The notes beneath the pieces were generated by a model. It did not search any database and was not told the origin of the DNA. It saw only the letters and a list, made by a program, of their open reading frames with translations. A stretch of 64,000 nucleotides of DNA, taken from positions 806,001-870,000 of the forward strand of contig CM049991.1 of the NCBI GenBank assembly GCA_016630955.3, given 5' to 3'. Made by a program: the position numbers and the translations under genes. Source of the DNA: Didymella arachidicola (Eukaryota > Ascomycota > Dothideomycetes > Pleosporales > Didymellaceae). How positions within the stretch are numbered: the first letter of the stretch is position 1; every line of letters begins with the position of its first letter. Below, in pieces: positions 21,851 to 33,910 of the stretch.

Positions 21851-24800
21851 GGTGAAAGCATCGTATGGCGTGGTGGCGTTCGGGCGTGGCATGGTTGTTT
21901 ATGGCAGCACAGCAGTCACTTGTGAATCCCTCGACTTTTTCAGCGTATTTTTACGAGTTTCTTCAACGGCTTCTTGGTCTGCGATCTTGTGTCCCTCAGC
22001 ATGATACGGAGCTCTAGGCAAAAATATAAACTCCAATCACAATTTCTCCCCTGTGATTGTCATGGTGATGTGTTGGTCTGGAGCGGCGACAAAAGAACGC
22101 CTTGTGTGGAAAACTCTGCCTCCACATTAAACCTGCCGCGTGGAATCCCACACTGATCTCTCAGATCTTAACATCTGCATTCTCCACTCCCTCAACTTGT
22201 ATCTGACCGTTTCGCCTGACAGGACTCCAATTGCAGGCTCTGTGAGCGCCGCAAGATGAATGCCCTGGGCTGCGTACCGGAAGACAACCAAGGAAGAAGA
22301 GACTCTATTGCCGAATGGGTCCTTTCGATCAGCAAGAATTCTTGCTACGGTAATGGTGCCAAAGCCTTCGTGCGCCTTCAAGAAGGCATCTCACATACTC
22401 GTAATATCCAGGGTCTATTTTGCTTGGGAGCCTGACGACGTGAGACGTCCCGGCTCACCACTCAGCCAGCGATTCGCCTAGAGGAAGGATTGTTCGTATT
22501 CGGAAGTCATTCACGCCACTTCGTGTCGACAGCGAACATGCACCATTGGGATTCTCAAGAGGATCCACTTACAATCGGCAACAAAAGGCCTTGATTGAAA
22601 TCCCTCCACCAAAGTTGACGCCCGCTTGGTGGGCGAACGAATAACGATCGCTTCATCAAGGACACCCGCAACCTCGAGGACATAGGCCTGGTGCTGCCGA
22701 GTTCTATGGATAGAGGAGATGTATCGTATTGCCCTGCGATTGGCGTCCTGCATGTCACTCAAAGTCGATTCATTGGTTACTAGACAGCTCGCGTGGTCCA
22801 GATCCGTGAGTTCTACCTTGTCGACGATGAATCCGCCAACTTTTGGCCAATACACCTTGCAAGAAGTCACCCTCCGGTTTTGTCGTAGCTATTCCGCTGA
22901 CAACTTGAGATGCAGCAATACTGCGTCCAAAACCATACCGTTCCCGCGTGCAACAGTTTCGAGCCTGAGCACGAAGAATGTCAGAGGCTCCCTACACTTG
23001 TGTAATGGGACTTTGACTCAACCCCTACCAAAGGGAAACACAGCGCGATATGATGGCACCGTTGTCTGATGGAAAGTTCCGCGGGCGACACATGAGAGAC
23101 AGAATTCGACATTGAATGAGGCAAACACGATCGAATAATGCATGCCACAAGCCCTCTGCCACGTAGAATACTCGCCCCTCCCCTACTTTAGCCCGCCCCA
23201 GTATCGCTCTTGGCCGTGCGACGACGCGTGGAACTCGACGCCCAGCCTGACGGGGGCTTGGCTCCACATAGGAGAAGGCTTGGCTGTGTACGTGTGGTGC
23301 TTGGTGGGTCTTCGATTGGCTCGGTGGCATGGGCTCCACAATCTTTGTGTTCTTTGTGTTAGGGGAAACGGTTGTGCAGCGGGGGGCGCGGGAGGGAATG
23401 CTTGGCTGTGTCTGTGCTACGCGGAGGGGACGACGGTCGTTCATGCGGTACTGAGGTGTTAGATGGGAGTCTGGTGATGGGTTCGAAAGGCGTGGTGATA
23501 TGGCGGGGTTGTGCTGTGGGGAAGTAGGGTAGTAGGGATATGTTTCGTGCCTCAGCTGGAAGGGCATGCGGAGCGAGGCTTGTGGCTTCAAGGCTCTCGA
23601 TCAGCACTCAATTCGTGTCAAAGCACTGCCAAGATATTGACCAGATGTCTGATACTTTTCCAGAGTACTGCCAAGGTGTTTGCTGAGTATTGAAGCTCGA
23701 GCATTTGATGTTTGTATTCGACGAATGAAGTAGGATCATCAAACGATCGGAAAATTAAGTTTGAAGTACTACCAATCTGGGTAATTTGATAGACCCTGCC
23801 AAGTGAAGCGAGGTTTCATGCCCGTAATTCGAAGCGTGGGGTAAACACATTGCTGTCAACCTCTCATAACATGAGACGACAGGTGCTCGTGGCATTTGCC
23901 GTTGGGGAACGCGGTGATGCCGCATTACGAGCAGAGCGACGTCATCCAGAGAGTCGGATGAGGCATATTAGTGGGATAGCACGACGGCAATTCAGCCTGG
24001 CTGGTGATCAGTAATGCCTGCCGCAGCATCCGCGTTATGCTCGTGGTTTAGCATGCTCGCTGTTAGATAAGGTACCCCGCCTGGACATCAACCACTTGCC
24101 TGGCGTGGGAAGGTCTACCGCAGCCCCAGATCTGAGTCGTGCTGCTGCAGCAGCCACTGAATCGACAGATCGCCTAAAAAGCAATATTGGACTTTGGTGA
24201 CGGCGTTACCGTGGCAGTCTTGGTGAGCTGACAGTGTCAGTTCCCCGCAACACGCGATCTGGACAGGCTCAGCGAGGATAGGCCGGTTCAGGCGCTTCTC
24301 AGATAAAACGAAGACAAGGGTTGTAACTGCTCTGCCAACGAGATGCGGAGCATGCAGACCCTGTTCCTAGACGTTGCATGCGAGTGGCGCGAAAAGCGTA
24401 TGGGGGTGGGTTATGAAACGGGAAACCCGCAACTAGCGAGCTGTCCCAGAGCAGTGGGCATCAGATGACCCAGCCCGCCGATGCAGGACGTGCAAATACG
24501 GAGTGAGAAAAGCGGTGAACAGCGGTGTGGATAGACCTCTGTAGACGTAGCAAGGTGAGCAGCCTTTCAGTCGACAAAGAGGACGTGAGGTTCAAAGGTC
24601 GTTAGGGCACAGACAGGAGAGCTGAGACTGTCAAAGCTCCCATCAGAGACGGCACTCGAGGGCGCACTGCATGCGTGTGCTCGGAGTGCTCAACGATGCA
24701 TGAAGGCATGCGGTAGACTTGGGTGTATGTTTCATTCGACGCACCTCACTAGCGCGGACATGTTCATCTGCACGTCTGCAGCGCGCAGCGGTTGGACGGA

Positions 24801-25896
24801 GCTTTTGAAGGATTTCAGGACGGCAGTGAATCAGGGTCCTGTTCCGATGCATGAGCTATTGCGCACTGAATTGCGTAACAATCGAATTCAACGCTCGAGG
24901 AAGTAGGAAACCTGCTTCTGGTGCGATTTGAGGAAAATGACGATGGCGCTGCTGACAAAGGGCGTTGATGGCAACAGGGAGGACGCCCAGCAGCATCGGC
25001 GTGAGATGGGAAGCACCGTCAGCGCGCCCGTCGGAAAGCTGCGTGCCACTGTGCATGCAGGTCGAGAACAGGCGCTCGCTGAAATCTGTTTGCGCGTGTA
25101 ATTTCGACTGTGGCCGCCCCAGGCCGAGCCCGCACATTCTGTGCATTCGTGCAAGCCCGTACCAAGGTCTGCAATTGCTTCGAGTTACATTGGCTGCAGC
25201 GCTCCGTGGGGGGAAAGCATTGACTTTGGTCTTCTAGCGCACCCGCCCCAACGCTTCGCTCACACATCAAATTCCTCTCCTCCCTTCTTCAAGACTCTCG
25301 AGGCCATCGCAGCAGCAGCCACTGCACTGCACTGCATTGCATTGCGCGTGCCCGCAACGTCAGCCTCGCGCAGCACTCCGCCCCACGACAACGCAAGCAC
25401 CGCAATCGGCCGGAGGCTTGCACCGGCCGCCCAGCCTGCCCGCCTATCAGAGCACTGCCAGCTTTCCTGGAGCGCTGGCGCCGTTGCCACAGCGTGTCTG
25501 AAGATCCTACATCATCTCCGCCGGGTATCCCTCCCCACGTGCGACTGGCCTGCTTCGACAGCTTTGGCACCTAAGAAAGCTGCCACTTCATTCCCTTTCG
25601 GACCGAGCATCTCACTGTAAATCCATCATGTTGTTGTCCATATTATAACAATACGTCCTGTTGGGGTCCCACCTCACCACCACCACCTTTATCTCTTTAC
25701 GCAGTAATACCGCCGCACGGCCGCGTTTCCTTGCTACAAACTCGAATCTGTTGCGACTCTCCACTCCTCCGGTACATATTGGGCCTCACGTTTGCAATTG
25801 ACGTCGACTCGCACTGCAAAGCGCGCTCGAGGCGACGGTCAATAGCGACGTCTTGCGCCTACACACACATATTCACCACATCATTCACAGAAAAGC
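21851..25896. other. 4-kb interval without a convincing gene
   Basis: The longest gene-poor stretch of the window. Open frames occur on both strands but overlap each other, lack domains and signal sequences, and show no consistent codon pattern. The last ~600 bases are pyrimidine-rich and probably the promoter and leader of the gene at 25897. The rest could hold a non-coding RNA, a long leader or a decayed element; I cannot decide. No inverted terminal repeats or transposase remnants were recognised. Confidence 0.45.
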
Positions 25897-28464
25897 ATGC
25901 CGAACGAGCAGGATCACATCGGGAGGACGGGTGCAACGGGGAAGGGCACGATGCAGACAACACCCAGCACAATACCCCCCACTATGGCAGCAGACGAGGA
26001 GGTACCGGCCGACGTCGACGAGCCCCCGGAGCAAGGGCGTACGCCGCGACCGGCACCGCTCAAGATCCAACACTCGTCGTCTTTCACCAAGATCTCCTCG
26101 AAACCAAACATCGACCGCAAGACATCGCTCTTGACAACTGCGCTGCAGTCTGCCTCGAACACGAGCTCCCCTGTTGATGCCGACTCCGATAGGGATCCGC
26201 CTCGAGGCATGTCCTGCATTTCCACATGGAGCAACAGCACCATCTCAACGGCAGGTCTGACCAGCGACGAAGGCTTCACAAGCCCAGGGACACGGACTTG
26301 CACGCCTAGCCCGCCACTTCCTTCGACCATGATCCACACCATGCTCCCATCCTTTACACAGAAGCCGTCTGAACAGCGGCTGAAGTTCGCCGGACAGGAG
26401 AACGACACCATTGCAGCACCCAAGCCTGCGACGCCTGGGGGTGAGCAGGGGGTGGAGGCAACTTTGGGCAGGAAGAGGTGTATCATGTTCGCATGCGGCG
26501 GCAAGAAGGAGGAGAAGAAGCCAGTGGAGGCGCCAGCAAAGCCGGCGACACCACCACCCGCAGAGGAACCTCCCAAACGCGCTTGTACCATCAAGTTCGC
26601 CTGCGCAAAGCCCGCAGCGACGCCTGCGCTCGCCGCTGAGGAGCCAGCGAAGCGTCCTTGCAGTATCAAGTTTGTGTGTCCTGCGCCGAAGTCTACAGAA
26701 GCAGACTCGAAGCCAAAAGCACCCCGTCGACCCGCCAGTCCCGCACCTCCACCACGGAGTGTACCTGTGTCGCCCAAGTCGTCTCACAGGGCTCACCGTG
26801 ATTCTGATTCCACTGTTCGCAACAATTCTCCCATCAGTGTACGCAAGGTTTCAATGGTCGATCGAACGCGCCGTCTCAGTCAGAATGCCGAACTTGCTCA
26901 TACGCAAGCTTATCGATTCCATGAATTCGCAAGCTCTGAAGAGGAGGTTGAGGAATGGATGCAGGAGGTCACTTGTCATCGAAACCGACTCACTGTTGGC
27001 GACACCCTCAGGGTTGAGAACAACTTACGTCAACTCGTCGAAGAGGTCGAAGAAGAAGCCTTGGAAGACGAGGACGATGAGGACGATGCTGCTGATGATG
27101 AAGATGACGAGGACGATGACGAGGATGAGGATAACAGCGATGCTTACAGCGACATCACCGACGAAGGCTTCCAGACTGACGATGAGGAAGGCTTCGCTGT
27201 CTCTGACGACGAGAGTGATGCTGGATCTGATTACAATTGGTGGGCACCTGGACGCTCAACTGCAGCTACATCCATCGATCACATTGGCACACTTCGACCC
27301 AAGAACCATCGTACGGTCTCCGAGTCTTCGATTGGATCTTTGGAAAGCCGCAAGAATGGGCTCAAGATGTTTGAGCGAGAGGAGGGACAACGTGCAGATG
27401 GCCCGTCAGCTCACTCCGTCAAACGCAAGAAGTCGAAGCCAGTAAACATCCGTGCACCAGAACCCGAACTCCCTGACAGCACCGATTTCGTCTGTGGCAC
27501 TCTCGATGAGGATAGACCGGCGGAAGAGGCTTACATGTCGAATTTGGAACGCCGCCGCGCAGCCAAGCACAAACCCGCCCCTCAAGACATCGACCCCAGC
27601 TTCCCTGCCTCAGATCCCGAGCTTGTTGACGATGATGAGGAGGACGAAGCGGATGATGTTGAAAACCCTTCTGAGAGCGACAACTACTTCATGATGCACG
27701 GCCGAATGGACATCATCGACGGTGCGCCACGTGGACGTCGCAGAGACACTTTGAAGCAGCGCTCTCCCCCTGCTCACTCACCGAAGCGGCTTCGCTCGTC
27801 CACACCGGTCAAGCGGACTGTGCATCGATCACCGCCGCCGCCTACCAAGCGTGCAGTACACCGCTCACCGCCTCCACCTACCACCAAGAGGACCAGCCAC
27901 CGTTCTCCACCTCCCTCCGCCAAGAAGGCTGTTCATCGTTCACCACCACCGACCCGCACGCTGTTCGGCACGTCACCCGTGCGAGCACGTTCTCCCGCTC
28001 CCATCCGCCTCCGCTCACCACCTCCATCTCGACGCGGCTCTGCTAACATCCTGGCCCAGCGCAACCGTTCAGACATGTCCATCAAGTTCGGTGGTATTGG
28101 CGAGCGTCAAGTCCTGACGGTATCTGCCTCGCTCCCTCGCACTCCCATCACAGCTCATCACAACCCACTGGAGTACGACGACGACGACGAGGCGACAAGC
28201 ACGAATGATATCCCAGTCCGTCGCGCTATTGACATTCAAGTCGGTCTCGAGAAGAAAAGGCAGCGACGCAGGGAGCAGCTTTACAGGAAGCAGCACCGCA
28301 AGAGCACCAAAGAGAAGCGCGCACCCATTCCCGGACGAGGTGCAGAGCGCATGCGTGATGTGGGTCTACAAATGGCCGCTCACAAAGGCAAGACCACTGC
28401 CTTCAACCCGTTCCATGTTCCAGCCACACCAGACCAGGCGAACATGCACGTGCTGTCCGTATAA
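25897..28464 (+). CDS. Low-complexity acidic fungal protein (DUF2457-like)
   Basis: Single exon, 855 residues, soluble and largely disordered. In order: Ser/Thr/Pro-rich N-terminus; three short Cys motifs between about residues 190 and 262 (RCIMFAC, ACTIKFAC, PCSIKFVC) set in Pro/Ala-rich linkers; a conserved-looking helix FHEFASSEEEVEEWMQEV; a run of about 60 mostly Asp/Glu residues followed by GFQTDDEEGFAVSDDE and SDYNWWAPG; four HRSPPP repeats around 640-687; and a basic C-terminus with KKRQRRREQLYRKQHRK. The acid stretch plus the GFQTDDEEGF block matches my memory of the fungal family DUF2457, which has no known function. The basic C-terminus could be a nuclear localisation signal. It is antisense to large shadow frames, which I reject. 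Confidence 0.75.
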   Translation: MPNEQDHIGRTGATGKGTMQTTPSTIPPTMAADEEVPADVDEPPEQGRTPRPAPLKIQHSSSFTKISSKPNIDRKTSLLTTALQSASNTSSPVDADSDRDPPRGMSCISTWSNSTISTAGLTSDEGFTSPGTRTCTPSPPLPSTMIHTMLPSFTQKPSEQRLKFAGQENDTIAAPKPATPGGEQGVEATLGRKRCIMFACGGKKEEKKPVEAPAKPATPPPAEEPPKRACTIKFACAKPAATPALAAEEPAKRPCSIKFVCPAPKSTEADSKPKAPRRPASPAPPPRSVPVSPKSSHRAHRDSDSTVRNNSPISVRKVSMVDRTRRLSQNAELAHTQAYRFHEFASSEEEVEEWMQEVTCHRNRLTVGDTLRVENNLRQLVEEVEEEALEDEDDEDDAADDEDDEDDDEDEDNSDAYSDITDEGFQTDDEEGFAVSDDESDAGSDYNWWAPGRSTAATSIDHIGTLRPKNHRTVSESSIGSLESRKNGLKMFEREEGQRADGPSAHSVKRKKSKPVNIRAPEPELPDSTDFVCGTLDEDRPAEEAYMSNLERRRAAKHKPAPQDIDPSFPASDPELVDDDEEDEADDVENPSESDNYFMMHGRMDIIDGAPRGRRRDTLKQRSPPAHSPKRLRSSTPVKRTVHRSPPPPTKRAVHRSPPPPTTKRTSHRSPPPSAKKAVHRSPPPTRTLFGTSPVRARSPAPIRLRSPPPSRRGSANILAQRNRSDMSIKFGGIGERQVLTVSASLPRTPITAHHNPLEYDDDDEATSTNDIPVRRAIDIQVGLEKKRQRRREQLYRKQHRKSTKEKRAPIPGRGAERMRDVGLQMAAHKGKTTAFNPFHVPATPDQANMHVLSV
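27811..27957 (+). repeat. Coding minisatellite, four K-R-x-x-HRSPPP units
   Basis: Four imperfect units of about 36-39 bases encode KRTVHRSPPPPT, KRAVHRSPPPPTT, KRTSHRSPPPSA and KKAVHRSPPPTR. The SP steps are possible proline-directed phosphorylation sites. Confidence 0.85.
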
Positions 28465-30437
28465 GAAGCAGCACACATGTGTAGAACAGCGCCGCCAATG
28501 ATGATTGGCCCTTGACACGATCTTGCAACAGATGCAGGACGTGCTGGTCGCTTTCACACACTTGAGGTTGAGCCGCCCAAACTAGGCGTGCTCCCGCCCT
28601 TCGATTCTTCTAAGATATTTATTACGGTAGCTTCATACTTTCGCTGCTGGCTACTCATGTACATAGCCATCATTACTACTTCAAATCATACATCCTCTCA
28701 TTTTCTTCTTTTTGGAATGTCTGATGGTCTCGTTTGTGCTAGATTACCGCGGCATAGCATGGTTTGGTCAGATGCATTGACGGCCTCCCTCGGATTTGAG
28801 GTTGAGCGCCTTTGGAGTTTGCTGTAGTATCACGAATCTACGAATTTTCACACAGGTTTCCAGCGTTACATGGTGTGGTGTGGTGTTAATGACGAGGCTA
28901 CGGTCGGCGTTGTCGCCGTGCTGACACAGCAAAGCTGTTGAAAAGCCATGTTGAACGCGCTACACCAGAAGGCTCACGATCGTCAGCGTATGCGCGGCAG
29001 TTCCACTGCACAGCCTGCGATCAGCGGTGAATCTTGCACATCATGGCAAAGGTCTTTCTCGCGTGAAAAAATGATTCTGCAGCTCCTGTTTCAAGACCAG
29101 TGACCTCGTGCCCTGCCGCTGTTGGCTGCCGCTCAATACTGCGGCACGCTGGGTGGCGGACATGACTTCTGCATCACGATCTTGAATCGATTCGAGGATT
29201 AGAGTGGCTGGGAACCAAGTTTGCAGACGAGCGCCAACAGGACTTGATCGTGCGAAGAAAGCAGGCTACGGAGGCTTGATGCGTTAGCTTCGGGGCAGCA
29301 AGTTTGAAGGCGTTCGATATCGGGGAGTTGAATCAATACGATGGCAATCTGGGTCGTTTAGGGATGCAGAAGCGCCAGCCAGTGGCAGGCCGTGGCTAGC
29401 GGGGTTGAGGCTGAAAGAAATGAAGTGTCGATCTGCAGCGGTTGTTGCTATGGTTGGAAGCGTGTTTCCCGCTGTGCAACACTGCTGCAGCCATGACACC
29501 GCCTCGAGGCTGTCCACAGCGTGCAGGCGACGTCGAGGCGGAGGTTGTGTGTGAAGGAAGGATTGGCAGTACTTGGGTTGATTGCCGCTGCCGTCGCACG
29601 CGCAGTGGTTCTGGGAGAGGTTTTCCACGTCCAAGGCCATGGCGTGCCGCGCGTCGTCTGTCACCTGGATTGCCCCACGTACTGGCAGTGGCCGCTGCTG
29701 CTGCTGCTGCTGCTCGCTGCACTCCACCGGGGCGACTAGCAGCAGCCAGGCCAAAGGCAAAAGCGACGGCACAGCAGTTACCTCAGTAGGCACGGCTCAA
29801 GAATCAACTCAGACAGCAACGCGTCCAGTCTGCAAACGTTGCAGAAGCCGTCGATGACTCTCTCCTAGCAGTTTGCGGCCTGGCGCCTCATCAAAAGAGC
29901 AACGCAGCACGGTAGCACCCCAGCACCCCAGTACCCAGGCCCCTTGTAGCTCCTTTCGCATTAGGCGCGCTACAGACGTCGACTCGCTCCTTTTCCACAC
30001 CACCCAGACGCATCTCGTCTTCCGCACAGCCTCGCAGCTCCTCGGTTTAGCCCTCGTCTCCGCAAATCATCTCCATGGCGCTGTCGCGTTTCTGATCTAG
30101 CCATGCTGGGCCCGCTGTAGCAGAATTGTGTTGACATCGACTCCATAATACCCGCTCCACCCACTTCCCTGCCGAGCCTCTTCCATTCTTACATCGTCGT
30201 CCCCGCCAGACGCCCCGGGCCCTGCCCACACTGCCCTCACTGCTGCCGCCGTCACTCGCTCTGTTGCTTCGCTGCCCCCGTGTCATCTGCATCGCCCTCC
30301 CAATGTCGCCGTCGCGCAATATAGCCCCCTAATACACTTCACCCACGCGCCCGACGACCGTCCCCCGGACCAAGTCGCGCGTGCCCGTCGCCGCCAATCT
30401 GCTCCGCCTTCGATTCCCCCGGTCCCTGCTCACGGCA
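28465..30437. other. Gene-poor interval with a CTG run
   Basis: About 2 kb between two plus-strand genes. The last ~500 bases are C-rich and CT-rich, as in fungal leaders and promoters. It contains (CTG)6 at 29695-29712. A minus-strand frame at 29284-29793 starts with a signal-like stretch but seems to arise by chance; see the rejected list. Confidence 0.5.
29695..29712. repeat. (CTG)6 trinucleotide repeat
   Basis: Six perfect CTG units in intergenic DNA. It creates poly-Gln and poly-Leu runs in chance open frames on the two strands. Confidence 0.9.
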
Positions 30438-32002
30438 ATGATGGAGAAGCTGTGGATTGTCGAGGAGCGCAAGGACAAGCGCACCTACCGCAGAAGGTGC
30501 GCCGGCACCGACGTCCTCACCTTCTTCTTCGTCTCCTCGTGCGCCCTGCTGTTCCTGCTCATCTGCTCCATCCTCTATGGCACACGCACCGAGTCGCCGA
30601 CCCTGCCGCCCCTGGTCAGGGAGGTCATGCCCGCCGGCCGCTGTCTGTGCGAGTTCAGCACCAACTTCGCCTGCGACACATGTCTGGACTGCGCCGCGAA
30701 CCAGGTCGTGCTGGGCCAGAATGCGACCGAAGAGGCAGACAACTGGCTGTTCAACTACAAGCGCGACAAGAACAACTACGGCCTGGACGAAGCCCAGTGC
30801 GACAGCGCCTTCCCTGGCCAGTACGAGGATATTGAGCGCGCAGTCAAGGTGCGCAAGCGCTGGGGCAAGGTCACCGAGGCCGATTTGTCCAGCTTCGACC
30901 TGACCAAAGGAATGGTGCGCGCCATGATCTACGACCGCGAGGTGAGTAGTCCTTTCCAATTGGGGCCAGGAAGGACCATGCTGACCACGTGTAGCTCTAC
31001 ATTGTTGAGACGTTCCTCGTCGACAACATCAACCGCCAAAAAGCACTCGCCTCGCTCAGCGCCATGTACCGCGCCATCCTCGCTGCGCCGCCGCAGTCAG
31101 ACGTCCCCAACATCGAGTTCATCTTCTCCGTCGAAGACCTGCCCGCTCAGCCCACGAAACCCATGTGGTCGCTGGCTCGCCGTGCGCAGGACCACAACCT
31201 CTGGCTCATCCCCGATTTCGGCTTCTGGAGCTGGGACATGCCGTCGATTGGCACGTTGGATGAGGTTGCCAACGAGGCTGTCCAGCGCGAGAGCGTCGAA
31301 CCGTGGGACCAGAAGACGGAAAAACTGGTCTGGAGGGGCAAGATCACTTTTGCACCAAAGCTGCGCAGAGCACTGCTCGATGCTGCCAAGGGCAAGCCAT
31401 GGAGTGATGTTGGCCAATTGAAGTGGACGGATCCGCACTTCAAGGAGCAGTTTCTTGGGCCCGTCGACCAGTGCAATTTCATGTTCATTGCACACGCCGA
31501 GGGTACGATGTCACCATTGAATCAAAACATTCGGGACCAAATGCTAACATGACCGACAGGACGCAGCTACTCCGGCTCGCTCAAATACCGCCAGCTTTGT
31601 CGCTCCGTCATCGTCTCGCACAAACTGCAATGGATCCAGCACTACCACTACCTCTTCCGCAGCAACGGCACGAACCAGAACTTCGTCGAAGTCGAACGCG
31701 ACTTCTCCGATCTCGCCCCCGCCATGGAAGACCTCCTCGACCACCCCGAAAAAGCGAAACGCATCGCAGACAATAACGTCCAAGTCTTCCGCGAACGCTA
31801 CCTCACACAGGCCGCCGAGGCTTGCTACTGGCGCAAGCTGATCCGGCGCTGGAAAGACGTCATGGCATGGGAACCCGTGCTCTACCAGGGTGTAGAAATC
31901 GGCGAGCACCTGCGACGGACACAGAAGCGCGGCGTACGGTATGAGACTTTCATGCTGTACGAGCAGCACACACAGATGGAGTGGCCCAAGAGCGCCAAAT
32001 GA
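30438..32002 (+). CDS. GT90 CAP10-like glycosyltransferase
   Basis: Three exons, 30438-30941, 30995-31502 and 31560-32002 (introns 53 and 57 nt), give 484 residues. It is a type II membrane protein: a basic start (KDKRTYRRR), one helix at about 26-47, then a lumenal catalytic domain. Marks of the CAP10/POGLUT-like GT90 fold include FIFSVEDLP, LIPDFGFWSWDMP, LVWRGKITFAPKLRRALL and HAEGRSYSGSLKYRQLCRS, with a terminal helix rich in WRKLIRRW. Enzymes of this family transfer xylose or glucose in the Golgi; in Cryptococcus, Cap10 and relatives act in capsule and wall glycans. A Cys cluster (CLCEF, CDTCLDC) near 72-89 suggests disulfides in a stem region. Start choice: ATG at 30438 (a second Met follows directly). 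The 3' flank carries a long CA repeat. Confidence 0.92.
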
Positions 32003-32153
32003 CTAGCCAGGCAGGGCAAGGACCCCTACGCCCAGGCTCCTGCCCAAATGCCAGCCCAGACACCACGCGAGACGGGCGAGCACGACACGTTGAAAATGTG
32101 ACCCGAGCGAAGCGAGGATAGCTCTCTCACACACGAAACTCAAACACATACGC

Positions 32154-32156
<3 letters not shown>

Positions 32157-32195
<39 letters not shown>
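32157..32195. repeat. (CA)n dinucleotide repeat
   Basis: A perfect CA run of 39 bases about 150 bases after the GT90 stop codon, probably within its 3' untranslated region. Likely length-variable between isolates. Confidence 0.95.
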
Positions 32196-32199
<4 letters not shown>

Positions 32200-33426
32200 T
32201 GGCAAGACAAGCCATTAGACGGCGGCGAACCTGTAGAACGAGGGACATCGAGCGTCGCATGAGATCAGCGTTTATACCCATTAGCGTTTTGCATACGGAA
32301 AAGAACGGGGAGACGAGGGGGAAGGAAAGATTATTACTGTTGTCTGTCTATCTAATCTACCATGGGATAAGTGTTACGAACGTTGTACATATAATAGAGC
32401 CCATGCGCTCGGGACGAGAGTCCGAATATGAGAATAAAATATTTATGTTCAAGATTTGTTTGGTTGGGTGGATGGGTTTGTGGGGATATGTGATGATTAT
32501 GATGGTGGTTTTCAAGGCTACTAGTGTGGAAGAGGGCAGGATAGATGGAAGTTCCACCCATCGTTCTGAAAGCATCTCTAAAGAGCAACGCTACACTCAA
32601 TGCTTGTTCAAATAATAGAATCGAACCCCAGTCGTCGCCGTCACGACGTGTTGAAACTCATCCTCTGGCTTCTCTGCGGGTGGGTATTTGCAGAAGTAGC
32701 TAGTGCACTGCATCTACCAAATGCACCTATCTCTTTCATCGGATACTCAGCGTAGAAAAACACTGCAGCTTAAGCCATGCCGATGTTGTGATACCAACTT
32801 CCAAGTACGAACCTGAGCGCCATCCATGCCTTCCGCACGTAGCTTGAGGTCTGGCTGGGGCCAAATTTGGGATGATGCTATGCAAGCCAGGGGTCCAGCT
32901 TAGTGTCACGGGTACCGGATTCATATCATACCATACAGCACATGTTCTTCATCCGCTTCCTCGTCCACGCCTACATTCAGTCGCGCCTGGACTCACGTCT
33001 CGCTTTCCTACGTCACTATAGATATTTTCTCTAGTTCTATATATATTTGGTGTTGCTTGTTGGTTCGGGCACTGAGGGGCCCAGTTCTGGCGTGCGTCCG
33101 TCGACTGTGAATACCTATTCGAAAGCGTTGGCGGTATAAGCAGAGCGTTATCACGAGTTTGGTTTTCTGCATGGGGCCAGGACTGTGGCGGGAGGTGGAG
33201 CATGTGCTGTCTGCTCCAAGGTATCGCGTCCTTTGACTTATTTGTCCTCTGTTGTTGTCTCCCCGCTCTAGCCTTGCTTGTTACAATTCGTCTATGGAGT
33301 CTATTGCTCACAGTAACGTCTTATACCCTCTGCTTCCAGTGTCGCAATTTTTGTCTTCTTCCTTGTCTCAATCTCGCTTCCGTGAGGCCGGTTTTCGCAC
33401 GATCGTGATGCTTGCGTCGTTTTCAT

Positions 33427-33466
33427 GGAGGAGAAGAGGAGGTGGTGGAGGAGGAGGAGGATGGAG
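33427..33466. repeat. GGA-rich purine tract
   Basis: An imperfect run of GGA, GAA and GGT triplets, purine on the plus strand, about 450 bases upstream of the NLR start. Confidence 0.7.
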
Positions 33467-33910
33467 ACAGGCAGAGTACAACATGGTTCTCTTTATCTAA
33501 CCATGGGGACGTGAAATGCGATGGTTACTGCGATGGAGAATGGAAGATGCACGCGCTTCGGTGGAGTCATCCATGCAAGGACCCCTGCTCTATCACCTTC
33601 AATCCAATGGCATGCCAAGGAATTCGCATGCAGACGTGGATCATGCCCTGTCAGTGCGGTAATGCCTGAGTGATTCGCGTCATCTTCCGAAGGCCAGACA
33701 TGCGTTCAGGCCCCAGGGCAGGTCCTGCACTGCGTAGCAGGCGCCTAACAAGCGCCAGCCTGCAGCATGCTCAGCCTCCCCCGGAAGCTCTTCTTATGCA
33801 GACCACCGACGCATACCTTTAGTGACGAGCACCTCACTACTTCTCGATTCTCCCGCACATTTTCTGCGATACCACTCTTCGCTACTCGAGGATGACATGC
33901 GGCCGCGGCA

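Larger units (their letters stand above)
32003..33910. other. Intergenic interval with CA and GGA tracts
   Basis: About 1.9 kb between the GT90 gene and the NLR gene. The first part is likely 3' untranslated sequence with a CA repeat (32157-32195); a purine GGA tract lies at 33427-33466. No gene is recognised. The last ~200 bases should contain the NLR promoter. Confidence 0.5.

Noticed and set aside
23025..23591. 188-codon minus-strand open frame
   Set aside because: Pro/Arg/Ser-rich without any recognisable motif; opposite-strand frames of similar length overlap it.
25914..26777. 287-codon antisense frame in the DUF2457-like gene
   Set aside because: Mirror of the low-complexity coding strand; Gly/Val/Ala-rich with no features.
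26411..27445. 344-codon alternative plus frame in the DUF2457-like gene
   Set aside because: Frame-shifted reading of acidic repeats producing Met/Thr/Arg runs; the 855-codon frame explains the region.
29284..29793. 169-codon minus-strand frame with a signal-like start and a poly-Gln run
   Set aside because: The Gln run comes from the (CTG)6 repeat, the body has no pattern, and several overlapping frames exist. A small secreted protein cannot be fully excluded without RNA data.
30339..30959. 206-codon antisense frame over GT90 exon 1
   Set aside because: Overlaps a clear GT90 exon and has no family features.
32157..32195. Repeat tract considered as a CRISPR or satellite array
   Set aside because: It is a plain CA microsatellite with no spacers; no CRISPR-like array occurs in the window.
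32600..32640. Possible tRNA T-arm (GGGGTTCGATTC on the minus strand)
   Set aside because: The flanks do not pair as T-stem, acceptor or anticodon stems, so no cloverleaf forms.
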